From: Phycisphaerales bacterium
Lineage (GTDB): Bacteria; Planctomycetota; Phycisphaerae; Phycisphaerales; UBA1924
Direction: 5' to 3'
Assembly (NCBI GenBank): GCA_020850415.1
Contig: JADZER010000004.1
Coordinates: forward strand, 62,001 to 126,000
Length of the DNA: 64,000 nt
Both the position numbers and the translations under genes were made by a program. Shown here piece by piece: positions 7,868-17,053 of this stretch (the first letter of the stretch is position 1; the number at the start of each line of letters is the position of its first letter). Below the pieces are notes generated by a model, which did not search any database, was not told the DNA's origin, and saw only the letters and a program-made list of their open reading frames with translations.

Positions 7868-8842
7868 TTGAAGGCCATCCGGTGCGAGCGTGGGTCGGTG
7901 GTGCTGGACGAGCGGGCGCCGGCCCCGACGGCGGGGGCCGGCGAGGCGGTCGTCGAGCCCACCCGCCTGGCGGTCAACGCCGAGGACGCCATGGCGGTGG
8001 GGGCCGAGTTCTCGGGCGTGCTCGGCCACGAGTTCGTCGGGCGGGTCGTCGAGATCAACGCCCCCGCCGGGCACGCCTCGCACGCCCGGCTCATGGGCAA
8101 GCGCGTGGTCGGCTCGGCGCACACGCCCTGCGGCGAGTGCGAGCGATGCCGCTCGGGGCTCGCCCTGCACTGTGCGCACGCGACCGTCCTCGGCATCCGC
8201 GGGCGGGACGGCTGCTTCGCCCAGCGGTTCACCATCCCGGCCGCGAGCCTCGTGCCCCTCCCCGACAAGCTGGCCGACGACCAGGCGATCTTCGCCACGA
8301 CCGTCGGGCGCGTGCTGCACGCGGCACGCATGCTGCGGGTCGAGGGCAAGACCTTCGTGAGCGTGCTGGGCGATGGCCCGGTGGCGTTGCTGGCGGCCCA
8401 GGTGATGGCGCGCCGGAACGCCTCGGTCCGCCTGCTCGGCACGCGCGAGGAGAATATGGAGCTGTGCACCAAGTGGGGGGTCAAGCACAGGGCCCAGCAC
8501 GAGGTCGGCCGGCGCCACGACCAGGACATCGTCTTTGACTGCTCGGGCACGGCCGAGACGGCCTCGGTCGCGCTGGGGCTGGTCCGCCCGCGCGGGGTCG
8601 TCGTGCTCATGCGGGCGTTCGGGCCCGGGGCGTCGCTGCCTGTCGAGACCATCGTGCGCGACGAGGTGCAGGTGCTCGGCTCGCGCGGCTGCGCCGTGGC
8701 CGAGGCGGTCTCCGAGCTCGCCGCCGGGCGGGTGGATGTGCTGAGCCTGGTGGCCCGGAGGCTCCGGTTCGAGGACGGCCCGCAGGCGATCCGGGCGGCC
8801 GGCGAGCCGGGGATGCTCAAGATCCTGCTGGACGCTGCGTAG
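7868..8842 (+). CDS. Zinc-dependent alcohol dehydrogenase-like protein (MDR superfamily)
   Basis: Medium-chain dehydrogenase/reductase of 324 residues. TTG 7868 is preferred because AAGGGAGGT lies 4-12 bases ahead; a GTG at 7844 is the alternative. The catalytic domain has GHEFVGRV (catalytic-zinc His-Glu) and a structural-zinc lobe TPCGECERCRSGLALHC with four Cys. The nucleotide fold follows with VLGDGPVALLAAQVMA. The usual catalytic-zinc Cys near residue 40 (CGSD in classical members) is not obvious; LAVNAEDAM occupies that place, so activity is uncertain. It is monocistronic-looking and preceded by an operator-like region. Confidence 0.85.
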   Translation: MKAIRCERGSVVLDERAPAPTAGAGEAVVEPTRLAVNAEDAMAVGAEFSGVLGHEFVGRVVEINAPAGHASHARLMGKRVVGSAHTPCGECERCRSGLALHCAHATVLGIRGRDGCFAQRFTIPAASLVPLPDKLADDQAIFATTVGRVLHAARMLRVEGKTFVSVLGDGPVALLAAQVMARRNASVRLLGTREENMELCTKWGVKHRAQHEVGRRHDQDIVFDCSGTAETASVALGLVRPRGVVVLMRAFGPGASLPVETIVRDEVQVLGSRGCAVAEAVSELAAGRVDVLSLVARRLRFEDGPQAIRAAGEPGMLKILLDAA

Positions 8843-8895
8843 GCCCGGCCCGACCTCCGGCCGGGGGTCTCCGGGGGGACGGTCTACCATTGCCC

Positions 8896-10500
8896 ATGCC
8901 CGTCCCCCGCATCGCGATCATCGGCCGCCCCAATGTCGGCAAGAGTTCCCTGCTGAACCTCATGGCCAAGCGGAAGGTTGCCATCGTCGACCCGACGCCC
9001 GGGGTGACCCGCGACCGGGTCTCGGTGATCGTGGACATCGACTCCCCCGACGGCAAGGGCCCCGTCAAGCCCGCGGAGGTGACCGACACGGGCGGGTACG
9101 GGATCTACACGGCGGAGGGGGAGCGGTACGACGATGTGGGGGCCGACCTGTCCACGCTCCGCAAGGACATCGAGCAGCAGATCGCCAACGCGATCGCGAC
9201 GGCCGATGTGATCCTGTTCGCGGTCGACGCCCAGGCGGGGATCACGCGCGACGACGAGGCGATCGCCCAGATGCTGCGGACCGGCCGGTTCGGGCCGGGG
9301 CGGGGGGGGGTTGGGGAGAGGCACGGGGGGACGGGGGCACGGGGGCAAGAAGGGGGGAGCCGGCTCGGAGAGCCGGGCCACCAGCAGCAGATCCGCGTGA
9401 TCGCGACGAAGGTGGACGGGCCCAAGTGGGAGGCGCACGCGCACGAGATGGCGGCGTTGGGGTTCGGCGAGCCGCTGATGGTCAGCTCCAAGAGCAACTA
9501 CTTCCGGCGCGACTTCCTCGACGCCCTGTGGCTGTCGCTGCCCGAGCCCGACCCCGAGCCGGCGAGGCCGGCGGACCTGCAGGTCGCGGTGATCGGCAAG
9601 CGCAACGCGGGGAAGAGCTCGCTGGTGAACGCGCTGGCCGGCGAGCCGCGGGTGATCGTGTCGGAGATCGCCGGGACCACCCGCGACGCGGTCGATGTGC
9701 TCGTGGAGTACGAGGGCAGGAAGGTGATGCTCATCGACACCGCGGGGCTGCGGAAGAAGAAGAGCTTCCAGGGGGCGATCGAGTGGTACGCGTTCGACCG
9801 GGCCAAGCACGCGATCGACCGGTCGGATGTGATCATCCTGATGATCGACGCGACCACCGACCTCAGCCAGGTGGACGAGCAGCTCGCGATGCTCGCCCAG
9901 AAGGCGTACAAGCCGGTGGTGATCGCGATCAACAAGTGGGACCTGGTCGAGGGGCAGCACAACACCAAGGGCAAGCTGGTCGGGCCGGACGACTACGAGG
10001 AGTATGTGCGCCGGGAGCTCAAGGGGCTGGACTTCGCGCCGATGGCGATCATGTCGGCCGAGACCGGTCTGAACCTGCGGGGGCTGCTCGAGCTCGCGTT
10101 CGAGATGTTCGAGCAGGCCGCGACGCGCGTGCCGACCGGCCAGCTCAACCGGCTCGTGCGCGGGCTGATCGAGACCCGGGCCCCCTCCAACCGCCAGGGC
10201 AAACGCGCCCGCGTCTACTATGTCGCCCAGGTCAAGACCAACCCGCCCACCATCGCCCTCGTCGTCAACGACCCCGACCTCTTCGACCACAACTACGAGC
10301 GGTTCCTGCACAACCGGTTCCGCGAGGAGCTGCCCTTCTCCGAGGTGCCGATCCGCCTGATCATCCGCGGCAGGAAGCGAGGCGACGACCTGCACCGCAC
10401 CGACCAGCCCGACGAGGCCCCCTCCGCCGAGAGCCTCGGCTGGACCGACGCCGAGCTGGCCGAGCTGCCCGACGAGGCCGAGGCGTACTTCGACGAGTAG
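8896..10500 (+). CDS. der: Ribosome-assembly GTPase Der (EngA) with a low-complexity insert in G domain 1
   Basis: Der is an essential double-GTPase for 50S maturation. ATG 8896 (MPVPRIAIIG) gives 534 residues, against ~440-490 usually. G domain 1: GRPNVGKSS (~10-18), TPGVTRDR, DTGGYG and TKVD in place of NKxD. G domain 2: GKRNAGKSS (~233), GTTRDAVD, DTAGLRKK and NKWD. The C-terminal KH-like domain includes RARVYYVAQ and NRFREELPF. Residues ~134-167, between G3 and G4 of domain 1, are a Gly/Arg/Gln-rich insert made by GCACGGGG-type octamers (9300-9360). A further acidic tail ends at EAYFDE. The assignment is certain and the insert is unusual. Confidence 0.97.
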   Translation: MPVPRIAIIGRPNVGKSSLLNLMAKRKVAIVDPTPGVTRDRVSVIVDIDSPDGKGPVKPAEVTDTGGYGIYTAEGERYDDVGADLSTLRKDIEQQIANAIATADVILFAVDAQAGITRDDEAIAQMLRTGRFGPGRGGVGERHGGTGARGQEGGSRLGEPGHQQQIRVIATKVDGPKWEAHAHEMAALGFGEPLMVSSKSNYFRRDFLDALWLSLPEPDPEPARPADLQVAVIGKRNAGKSSLVNALAGEPRVIVSEIAGTTRDAVDVLVEYEGRKVMLIDTAGLRKKKSFQGAIEWYAFDRAKHAIDRSDVIILMIDATTDLSQVDEQLAMLAQKAYKPVVIAINKWDLVEGQHNTKGKLVGPDDYEEYVRRELKGLDFAPMAIMSAETGLNLRGLLELAFEMFEQAATRVPTGQLNRLVRGLIETRAPSNRQGKRARVYYVAQVKTNPPTIALVVNDPDLFDHNYERFLHNRFREELPFSEVPIRLIIRGRKRGDDLHRTDQPDEAPSAESLGWTDAELAELPDEAEAYFDE

Positions 10501-10624
10501 ACGCTCCGGCGGTGCGGCATCGCTCGGCCCCGGTGGCAGATGCCCGAGTCGACCCGTGGCTCTCCGTGGCTCTCCGTGACAAGCCGTCGCGCGGTGTGCT
10601 CGCGCCAGCGGCCGGGAACACAGA

Positions 10625-10648
10625 GGGGCGCCGGCCGTCCGGCGCCCC
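10625..10648. terminator. Hairpin between convergent der and dockerin gene
   Basis: Perfect 10-bp GC stem (10625-10634 with 10639-10648) and a CCGT loop, placed between two convergent genes. There is no clean T-run on either side, so it may act bidirectionally but weakly. Confidence 0.5.
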
Positions 10649-10681
10649 TGGTGAGTTTGCGTTCGCCCGAGGCGCGCGGGC

Positions 10682-12010
10682 TCAGCAGCCCTGGGCCCAG
10701 AGATTGAGGAAGGTCAGCACATCGAGCGTGTCGACCTCGTTGTCGAAGTTGGTGTCTGCCGCGAAGTCGCCGGCGTTCCAGGCGTTGAGGAAGGCCAGGA
10801 CATCGAGGGTGTTGGCGGCGCCGTCGCAGTTGAAGTCGGCCGGGCAGCGGCCGGGCAGCGCCCTGACAATACCCAGGGAGTTGTCGTAGCCCAGGGCGCC
10901 GATCGCCAGTGTGGGGTAGTCGTCCCCCGGGATCTGGATCGCATCGAGCGCGCTCCCGAGCCGGTCGCCGGGCGCCGGGCCGTCCATCCGGGCGAGGGTA
11001 TGAAGGTCGCTCCCCGAGAGGACCGTGACGCGTCCGGCATTGACGCCGGCAAAGTCCGCGTCCCTGGCGCCCACCGCGACATCCGGCACACCGTCGCGGT
11101 CCCAGTCGCCCGCCGATCCCGCGGCCGTGATCGCATGGTCGGCGGCGCCCAACACCGACTGGAGCGTGGTCCCGTCGGCGCCCGAGATGAGATACGCAGC
11201 GCCGACGCCCTGGGTGAATGTGGCGACGAAGTCCGCGGCGCCGTCATCGTCCACATCGCCGACGGGCAGCGCCTTCACCGCGTACCCGAAGTCACCGATG
11301 GTGACGGCGTAGAGCCGCGAAAGATCGGCGCCGGAGTGCAGGTACAGGCGGTAGCCGCTGATCGCGATGTCGTCCACGCCGTCCATGTCAATATCTCCCA
11401 CGCGGGAGATGTCCTTGGCGAGGGTTTCGTCCTCCGCTCCCTCGATGGTGTGGAGCACCTCTCCAGTCGCTGTGGAGAACAGCAGCACCCGACCGGTGTG
11501 CGGGACGCCGTTCACGCGGTAGTCGTAGTCGCTCGCGAGGACATCGTCCACGCCGTCGCCGTCCCAGTCCGGCGTCGAGCACAGCGAGAGGCCGAAGCTC
11601 AGGGAGACATCCGGGGCCTCGAACTCCTGCACGAGCGTCCCGCCCTCATAATGGGAGACGAAGCTGTAGATGCCGCTGGCCACCCATTCCGAGACACCGT
11701 CGCCGTCGGAATCGCCGATCGGGGCGATCTCCCATCGTTCCTCCCACGACGGCAGGATCCTGCCGAGGTACTCCCCATCGGCGCCGGAGAGCAGCTTCCC
11801 GGAGTACCAATAGCCATCGTCATCCATGTCAATCGCGACGAGGTCGGGGACTGCATCGCCGGTGAAATCGCCGATCGTGTGGACGCCCTGGCCGAAGGCG
11901 TATCGAGACGAGATCGGCCCCGGACGACTCCAGAGCGGGTCGCATTGCCCGTATGCGGTGAGGGCCATGGCGAGCCCGCAGGCCGCCCCGGTGATTCGTG
12001 CTCGATGCAT
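10682..12010 (-). CDS. FG-GAP/VCBS-type beta-propeller protein with GC-type dockerin tail
   Basis: 442-residue secreted protein. ATG 12010 follows AAGGGAG. The signal peptide covers ~1-21 (GAACGLAMALTAYG). The body has repeated Ca-binding blades of the FG-GAP kind: IGDFTGDAVPDLVAID, IGDSDGDGVSEWVA, TPDWDGDGVDDVL, VGDIDMDGVDDIAI, VGDVDDDGAADFVA and GDWDRDGVPDVAVG. It probably forms a seven-bladed propeller. The C-terminus is CPADFNCDGAANTLD, then a second repeat, ending WAQGC. It is paralogous to the next gene upstream, only 28 bp away, and the two form a tandem operon. Function is unknown: extracellular binding or anchoring. Confidence 0.9.
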   Translation of the reverse strand: MHRARITGAACGLAMALTAYGQCDPLWSRPGPISSRYAFGQGVHTIGDFTGDAVPDLVAIDMDDDGYWYSGKLLSGADGEYLGRILPSWEERWEIAPIGDSDGDGVSEWVASGIYSFVSHYEGGTLVQEFEAPDVSLSFGLSLCSTPDWDGDGVDDVLASDYDYRVNGVPHTGRVLLFSTATGEVLHTIEGAEDETLAKDISRVGDIDMDGVDDIAISGYRLYLHSGADLSRLYAVTIGDFGYAVKALPVGDVDDDGAADFVATFTQGVGAAYLISGADGTTLQSVLGAADHAITAAGSAGDWDRDGVPDVAVGARDADFAGVNAGRVTVLSGSDLHTLARMDGPAPGDRLGSALDAIQIPGDDYPTLAIGALGYDNSLGIVRALPGRCPADFNCDGAANTLDVLAFLNAWNAGDFAADTNFDNEVDTLDVLTFLNLWAQGC

Positions 12011-12038
12011 GTGTGTATCTCCCTTTGGATGGGGTGAA

Positions 12039-13352
12039 TCAGCAGCCCTGGGCCCAGAGATTGAGGAATGTCAGCACATCGAGCGTGTCGACCTCGTTGT
12101 CGAAGTTGGCGTCGGCCGCGAGGTCGCCGGCGTTCCAGGCGTTGAGGAAGGCCAGGACATCGAGGGTGTTGGCGGCGCCGTCGCAGCTGAAATCGGCCGG
12201 GCAGCGGCTGATGCGCAGGCCGATCCGCCCCTGATCGGTCAGGGTCCCGGTGTAGCCGGTCTCCGCGATGATCATCCCCGGGCGTGTCTGGCCCGGCAGA
12301 CCTTCGACGAGCGCCTTGGTCGCCCCCAGCGAGTCGCCGGCGAGGGCGCCGTCGATCCGGTCGATCACCCGCAGGTCATCCCCGGAGCGGAAGGACGCGC
12401 GCCCGGAGTTGATCCCGTGGTGGTCCGCCCCCGGGCAGCTCAGCACGAGGTCACGCACGCCGTCGAGGTTCCAGTCTCCCGCGCCGAACACCGCGCTGAT
12501 CGGCTCGAGCGCCGAACCGACGACCTCACCGATCGCATCGCCCGTCGCGCCGGAGAGCAACACCACCCGGCCCACGCTCACGCCGCCGGCCCGGTAGAGC
12601 GGGGCCGAACAGGCGAAGTCCGCGGCCTGGTCGCCGTCCACATCGCCGACGGGCGCCATGGTCGCGCCGAAGTAGTCGCTGCCCGGCACGGTGTAGAGCA
12701 CAGAGAGGTCCGCGCCGGAGAAGGCGTGAAGCACCGTCGCGCCGGTAAACGCCTCCCACAGGATGAAATCACCGAACCCGTCGCCGGAGAGATCCTCGAT
12801 GCCCATCCCCCCGTCGCACGCGATCGGGAGGCTCGCGATCATCTGCCGGGTCGCGCCCGAGTACACGGTGGTCGTCGAGGCGTCGGGATCGCCGACCCCG
12901 AAGTCCGCGACGCCGTCGCCGTCCAGATCGCCGCAGACCATCGCGCCGAGGCCCTCGCCCGCGTGCGTCCACAGCTCGGTCTGCGGGCCCGACATGACCG
13001 AGACCCCGGCGTAGGCGTGGACCCGCAGCCATTCCGCGATCCCGTCGCCGTCGACATCACCGAGCGGCAGGGCCCCGAACCCCTCGAACTCACAGAGGTC
13101 GCAGACCTCGATGGGGTCGCCGTCAACCGCCGAGACGAAGGCGTACCCGGTCTCCCCATCGGTGCCGGAGTAGAACTGCGACACGATGTCGGTGTAGCCG
13201 TCCCCGGTGAGGTCGCCCAGGTTGGCGGCGCCCCAGCCGTAGTAGCCCTCCGCGTTGGGGCCCTCGTGGGTCCACGCCGGGGCGCACTGCCCGAAGGCGC
13301 TGAGGGTGATGGCGAACCCGCAGGCCGCCCCGATGGTCCTCTCGGCTCTCAT
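12039..13352 (-). CDS. FG-GAP/VCBS-type beta-propeller protein with GC-type dockerin tail (tandem paralogue)
   Basis: 437 residues from ATG 13352, with GGAGGA nine bases upstream. The signal peptide ends near AFGQ. FG-GAP blades include LGDLTGDGYTDIVSQ, LGDVDGDGIAEWL, GDLDGDGVADFGVGD, EDLSGDGFGDFIL, VGDVDGDQAADFACS and GDWNLDGVRDLVLS. The dockerin tail differs from the downstream paralogue by only a few residues and ends WAQGC. The first gene of the two-gene unit, it is transcribed away from the membrane protein gene at 13730. Duplication plus drift of the propeller, with conservation of the tail, suggests the tail is the constrained part. Confidence 0.9.
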   Translation of the reverse strand: MRAERTIGAACGFAITLSAFGQCAPAWTHEGPNAEGYYGWGAANLGDLTGDGYTDIVSQFYSGTDGETGYAFVSAVDGDPIEVCDLCEFEGFGALPLGDVDGDGIAEWLRVHAYAGVSVMSGPQTELWTHAGEGLGAMVCGDLDGDGVADFGVGDPDASTTTVYSGATRQMIASLPIACDGGMGIEDLSGDGFGDFILWEAFTGATVLHAFSGADLSVLYTVPGSDYFGATMAPVGDVDGDQAADFACSAPLYRAGGVSVGRVVLLSGATGDAIGEVVGSALEPISAVFGAGDWNLDGVRDLVLSCPGADHHGINSGRASFRSGDDLRVIDRIDGALAGDSLGATKALVEGLPGQTRPGMIIAETGYTGTLTDQGRIGLRISRCPADFSCDGAANTLDVLAFLNAWNAGDLAADANFDNEVDTLDVLTFLNLWAQGC

Positions 13353-13729
13353 GTGTTGTCCTCCGTGGATGCTCGGCGAAAGCTGCCGTCCCGATGCCCA
13401 GCCTAGAGGACCGGGGTCGCTCCGCAAAGCCCTTTGGGCGAACTTCTCGCCGGCCGCCCAGGGGCAGCGCCCGGCGCGGGCCGCTCCAATCAGGGCCGCG
13501 CCGGCGGCTTCCCGCCCCCCGCGAGGCCTGTGGGAGGGTGTCAGCGGGCTGTGAGCCCCGGCCGCTGGCCGGGCCCCCGAGCGGCCAGGTGGGCGCGCGG
13601 CGTGTTTCGTTGGGTGGCGGGTTTACCCCCAAGATCCGCGAACCCCTCGCGCATGACAACCTTCTAGCAAGTTGCGTTGTGGTTGGGTCCTGGTATCTTC
13701 CTGGGGCACCCCGCACGCCGGAGCATCTC
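13353..13729. other. Divergent intergenic region
   Basis: 377 bp between divergent genes with no coding signature on either strand. Its right part carries the only promoter-like pair noted here (13672-13699). The rest is GC-rich and featureless. Confidence 0.4.
13672..13699 (+). promoter_or_regulatory. Possible sigma-70-type promoter for the 13730 gene
   Basis: TTGCGT (13672-13677), a 16-bp spacer and TATCTT (13694-13699), about 30 bases before the ATG at 13730. This is a pattern match only. Confidence 0.3.
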
Positions 13730-14203
13730 ATGGACCCCAACCTGTTTCACCTGGACTGGGAGCGCACGCTCGAGGCGCTGGTGGCGATCATCGTGCTCGC
13801 GTTCTTTGTGGAGCGGGCGTGCGCGCTGGTCTTTGAGTCGCGCTGGTATATCTGGTTCTTCGAGGACCGGCGGGTGGGCTCGCCGGTTGCGCCGGTCGGG
13901 CCGGGGGACGGTGGGGGAGAGCCGGCCGCCGCCCAGGGCACGGGGGTGCGCACGCGCCTCTGGCCGATCAAGGAGATCCTCGCGTTCGGGGTCGCCCTGG
14001 TCATCTGCCTGACCTGGGACTTCGACGCGGTGAGCATGATCATCCTGAGCGACCAGTCGCACCTGCCGGGGAAGTTCGTGACGGCGGCCGTGATCGCCGG
14101 GGGCAGCAAGGCCTCGGTGAAGCTCTTCCAGGACCTCATGGGCATCCGCAGCAACGCGGCCCAGGAACGCAAGAAGATCAGGGAACAGGAGGCCGGGGTG
14201 TGA
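13730..14203 (+). CDS. Small membrane protein of unknown function
   Basis: 157 residues from ATG 13730 (MDPNLFHLDW). There are two or three hydrophobic segments: ~10-32 (LVAIIVLAFFVERACALVF), ~83-100 (ILAFGVALVICLTWDF) and a weaker one at ~122-135 (FVTAAVIAGG). The segments are separated by a Gly/Ala-rich loop. The tail is basic and charged (AQERKKIREQE). Not assigned to a family. Its stop overlaps the start of the nuclease gene (GTGA), so the two are translationally coupled. Confidence 0.75.
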   Translation: MDPNLFHLDWERTLEALVAIIVLAFFVERACALVFESRWYIWFFEDRRVGSPVAPVGPGDGGGEPAAAQGTGVRTRLWPIKEILAFGVALVICLTWDFDAVSMIILSDQSHLPGKFVTAAVIAGGSKASVKLFQDLMGIRSNAAQERKKIREQEAGV

Positions 14204-15315
14204 TCCTGCGCGTGCTCGTCATCCTCGCGGCGGCGCTGCTGCTCCCGTGCGGGGCGCTGGCGCAGGACCACCTGGTGCGTGCCAGCCGCCCGGCGATCGT
14301 GCGCGATACCCCGGATACCGCCGGGCGGGAGCTGCTCCGCCTCGAGCGCGGGCAGGCGCTTAACTGCGTCACCATCGAACAGACCAACCGCTTCTACCAG
14401 GTGTTCCTCTCGAACGGCGAGCAGGGCTGGGTGTCGAGCTTCGTGGTCCGGCTGGAGGAGGGCGCGGCCCCGGCGGCGCCGACGAGGCCCGCGGCCCCGG
14501 GGCTGTCGGAGGGCCTGACACCCCTGGAGCGCCAGTGGGCCGCCTCGCACCTGGGCGTGGGATCGCCGCGGGGGTACCAGGAGATCATCCGAGAGGGCTA
14601 CGCGCTGGGCTATGACCCGCGCCTGAAGATCGCGGCGTGGGTGCAGTACCGGCTGACGCGCGAGACCTCGGAGAACGACAGCGCCCCGGACACGCGGGAC
14701 TTCCGCGAGGACGGGGCCCTCAAGCCCCAGGCGCGATCGACGCTCGACGACTACGAGGGGTCGGGCTACCAGCGGGGGCACGGCGCCCCGATCGCGGACC
14801 TGCGGTTCAGCGGCACGGCCGCGTCGGAGAGCAACCTGCTCTCGAACATCTACCCCCAGATCGGGTCGAGCTTCAACGCGAGCGTGTGGGGCTCCATCGA
14901 GGATCGGGTGCGGGGCTGGGTGCTCGACCGGCGGGACCTCACCATCATCGTCGGGCCGGTCTTCCGGGCGCGCGGGGCGGTTCACCCGGTCGAGCGCCAG
15001 CCCGAGACCCCCGAGCAGATCCTCTACAATGTCGTCGGCCCCGGGGCGGTCGCCGTGCCCAGCGCGTACTTCAAGATCGTGGTGGACATGCGCACGCCGG
15101 AGCACCCGGATGTGATCGCGTTCCTGGTGGATCACATCGAGACGATCAGGCGCGAGGACGACCCCGAGCCCGTCGGCCGGCGCGAGCGCGATCCGGAGCG
15201 GTGGATCACGAGCGTCGATGAGATCGAGCGCCAGACCGGGCTGGACTTCCTGACCGGACTGCCCGAGGCCGTGCAGCAGGCAGTCGAGCGCGACCCGGCG
15301 CCGGCGATCTGGTAG
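14200..15315 (+). CDS. Secreted DNA/RNA non-specific endonuclease with N-terminal SH3 domain
   Basis: 371 residues. The GTG start at 14200 overlaps the previous stop by 4 bases. The signal peptide is ~1-21 (ends GALAQ). A bacterial SH3-like domain (~25-85: VRDTPDTAGRELLRLERGQ...GEQGWVSSFVV) probably binds wall material. The beta-beta-alpha-metal nuclease core has YQRGHGAPIADLRF (the family motif is DRGH; Asp is Gln here, the catalytic His is kept), SNLLSNIYPQ and FNASVWGSIEDRVR with the Mg-ligand Asn. IIVGPVF is also typical. Extracellular nucleic-acid degradation is the family role; the SH3 fusion suggests retention at the cell surface. Confidence 0.88.
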   Translation: MILRVLVILAAALLLPCGALAQDHLVRASRPAIVRDTPDTAGRELLRLERGQALNCVTIEQTNRFYQVFLSNGEQGWVSSFVVRLEEGAAPAAPTRPAAPGLSEGLTPLERQWAASHLGVGSPRGYQEIIREGYALGYDPRLKIAAWVQYRLTRETSENDSAPDTRDFREDGALKPQARSTLDDYEGSGYQRGHGAPIADLRFSGTAASESNLLSNIYPQIGSSFNASVWGSIEDRVRGWVLDRRDLTIIVGPVFRARGAVHPVERQPETPEQILYNVVGPGAVAVPSAYFKIVVDMRTPEHPDVIAFLVDHIETIRREDDPEPVGRRERDPERWITSVDEIERQTGLDFLTGLPEAVQQAVERDPAPAIW

Positions 15316-15355
15316 CCGGGCCCGGGCGGGGCCGCCGCCGGGGCCGTCCAAGGGG

Positions 15356-16999
15356 TTACTCGGCGGGCTTCGCCGGTTGCGCGGGCTTTGTCGGCTGTGC
15401 GGGCTTCGCTGGATGCGCGGCGTCGCCGTCGTCGGTCGTCATCCTGCCCAGCGCTCCCGGCAGCTCGATCCCCGCCTGCCTAGCCAGCTCGTGCACCGGC
15501 GGCAGGGTGCCGATCAGGCCGCTGAGGAAATCGGCGGTGGCGCCGCGCGTGCCGCCCTTGCCCTCGGACTGCGACCCGCGTCCGGAGTCCCAGACCGTGA
15601 CCTTGTCGATCTTGAGATTCTGCACGGCCTTGACCTGCTCGGCGACCAGCTCGGGGAGCTTCTCGATGAGCAGGAGCGTGGGGGCGACCTGCGGGTTCTC
15701 GGCGCAGGCCTCGACGAGCTTGCGGTAGCCCTCGGCCTTGGCCTCGAGCACCTTCTGCAGGCCCTCGGCCTCGGCCATGTACCGGGCGAGCGTGGCGTCG
15801 GCCTGGCCCCTGGCCTCGCGCCGGAGCTTCTCGGCCTCGGCCTCGGCGGCGATCTCGATCCGCTTCTTCTCGATCTCCTGCGGCGCCAGCTCGGTCTTGG
15901 CCAGGCGGGCCAGCTCCTGCTCGCGTTCGGCGACCATGATCGCCTCGAGCGACTTGGCGGCCGCGACATCGGCCCGGCGATTGGCCTCGGCCCGGATCTC
16001 GGCGAGCCTGGCGTTGGACTCGGCGATCTGCGCGTTGGAGGTGTTCTCGCCGTCCACCGCCAGCGCCTCGGCCGAGGCGACCTGGATGCGCTGCTCCTGC
16101 TCGGCCCGCTTGCTCGCGGCGATGGTCTCGGCCTTGCGCTCGGCTGTCGCGACATCGCGGTCGCGCTGGGCCTGCACCTCGCCCTTCACCGCGTCGGCCT
16201 CGTAGCCGGCGATGGCGACGCGCTTCTGCTGCTCGGCTTCCTTCTGCCCCTGGTCCGAGAGGGCCTTCTCCTGGGCGACACTCACATTCCGCTCGCGGAC
16301 GGCCTTGGCCTCGCCCACCGAGCCCTCGCGCTCCTGCTGCGCCACCTCGACCTTGGCCCGGTTGATCGCCTCGGCCGCGGCACGCTGCCCGATCGCCACG
16401 ATGTACCCCGACTCGTCCGTGATGTCCCGGATGTTCACATTGATCAGCTCGAGGCCCAGCTTGTTGATCTCCTGGGTCACATTCACATTGATCAGGTTCA
16501 TGAACTTCTCGCGGTCCTTGTTGATCTCCTCGATCGTCAGGGTCGCGATCACCAGACGCAGCTGGCCCAGGATGATGTCCTGGGCCTGCTCGCGGATGGC
16601 CTGGGGCGGAAGGCCCAGCAGGCGCTCCGAGGCGTTGTTCATCTGCACGCCGTCGGTCGAGATGCCCACCGTGAAGGTCGAGGGAACATCGACACGGATG
16701 TTGTTCAGCGAGAGCGCCCCGGTCAGCGGGATCTCGATCACCAGCGGCTCGAGGCTCATGTACGCGAAGTCCTCGATGATCGGCCAGACGAACTGGCCCC
16801 CGCCGTGGAAGCAGCGCGTGGACTTGCCCTTGGTGCCCCAGATCACCAGGATCCGGTTCGACGGGCAACGCCGGTACCGGCTCGCCAGGAACATCACCAC
16901 CGCGAAGAACACGAACAGCGCGATGACGCCGACGATGAGCCAGAACACGCCCTGCGGCAGGCCGCCCTGCTGGGCGAGCGTGAGTGTCGAGTATGCCAT
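15356..16999 (-). CDS. Flotillin-like SPFH protein
   Basis: 547 residues, flotillin/YuaG type, a scaffold of membrane microdomains. N-terminal transmembrane segment ~18-38 (VFWLIVGVIALFVFFAVVMF). An SPFH domain spans ~45-210 (ILVIWGTKG...VDVPSTFTVGIS...LRLVIATLTIEEINKDREKF). A long Ala/Glu/Arg coiled coil follows (~215-440, repeats such as EAKAVRERNVSVAQ and AEAEKLRREARGQA). The C-terminus ends in AKPAQPTKPA repeats. It lies 54 bp downstream of the NfeD-like gene on the same strand, the usual pairing of flotillins with NfeD partners. Confidence 0.93.
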   Translation of the reverse strand: MAYSTLTLAQQGGLPQGVFWLIVGVIALFVFFAVVMFLASRYRRCPSNRILVIWGTKGKSTRCFHGGGQFVWPIIEDFAYMSLEPLVIEIPLTGALSLNNIRVDVPSTFTVGISTDGVQMNNASERLLGLPPQAIREQAQDIILGQLRLVIATLTIEEINKDREKFMNLINVNVTQEINKLGLELINVNIRDITDESGYIVAIGQRAAAEAINRAKVEVAQQEREGSVGEAKAVRERNVSVAQEKALSDQGQKEAEQQKRVAIAGYEADAVKGEVQAQRDRDVATAERKAETIAASKRAEQEQRIQVASAEALAVDGENTSNAQIAESNARLAEIRAEANRRADVAAAKSLEAIMVAEREQELARLAKTELAPQEIEKKRIEIAAEAEAEKLRREARGQADATLARYMAEAEGLQKVLEAKAEGYRKLVEACAENPQVAPTLLLIEKLPELVAEQVKAVQNLKIDKVTVWDSGRGSQSEGKGGTRGATADFLSGLIGTLPPVHELARQAGIELPGALGRMTTDDGDAAHPAKPAQPTKPAQPAKPAE

Positions 17000-17053
17000 G
17001 ATTCCCCGTACCCCTTCTGTGGTTACCCCACCTGCGTGCGCCGGCCCCGCCGG

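Noticed and set aside
13394-13729. N-terminal extension of the small membrane protein
   Set aside because: The extension is Pro/Arg-rich and overlaps the divergent control region; ATG 13730 is followed by a proper membrane segment.
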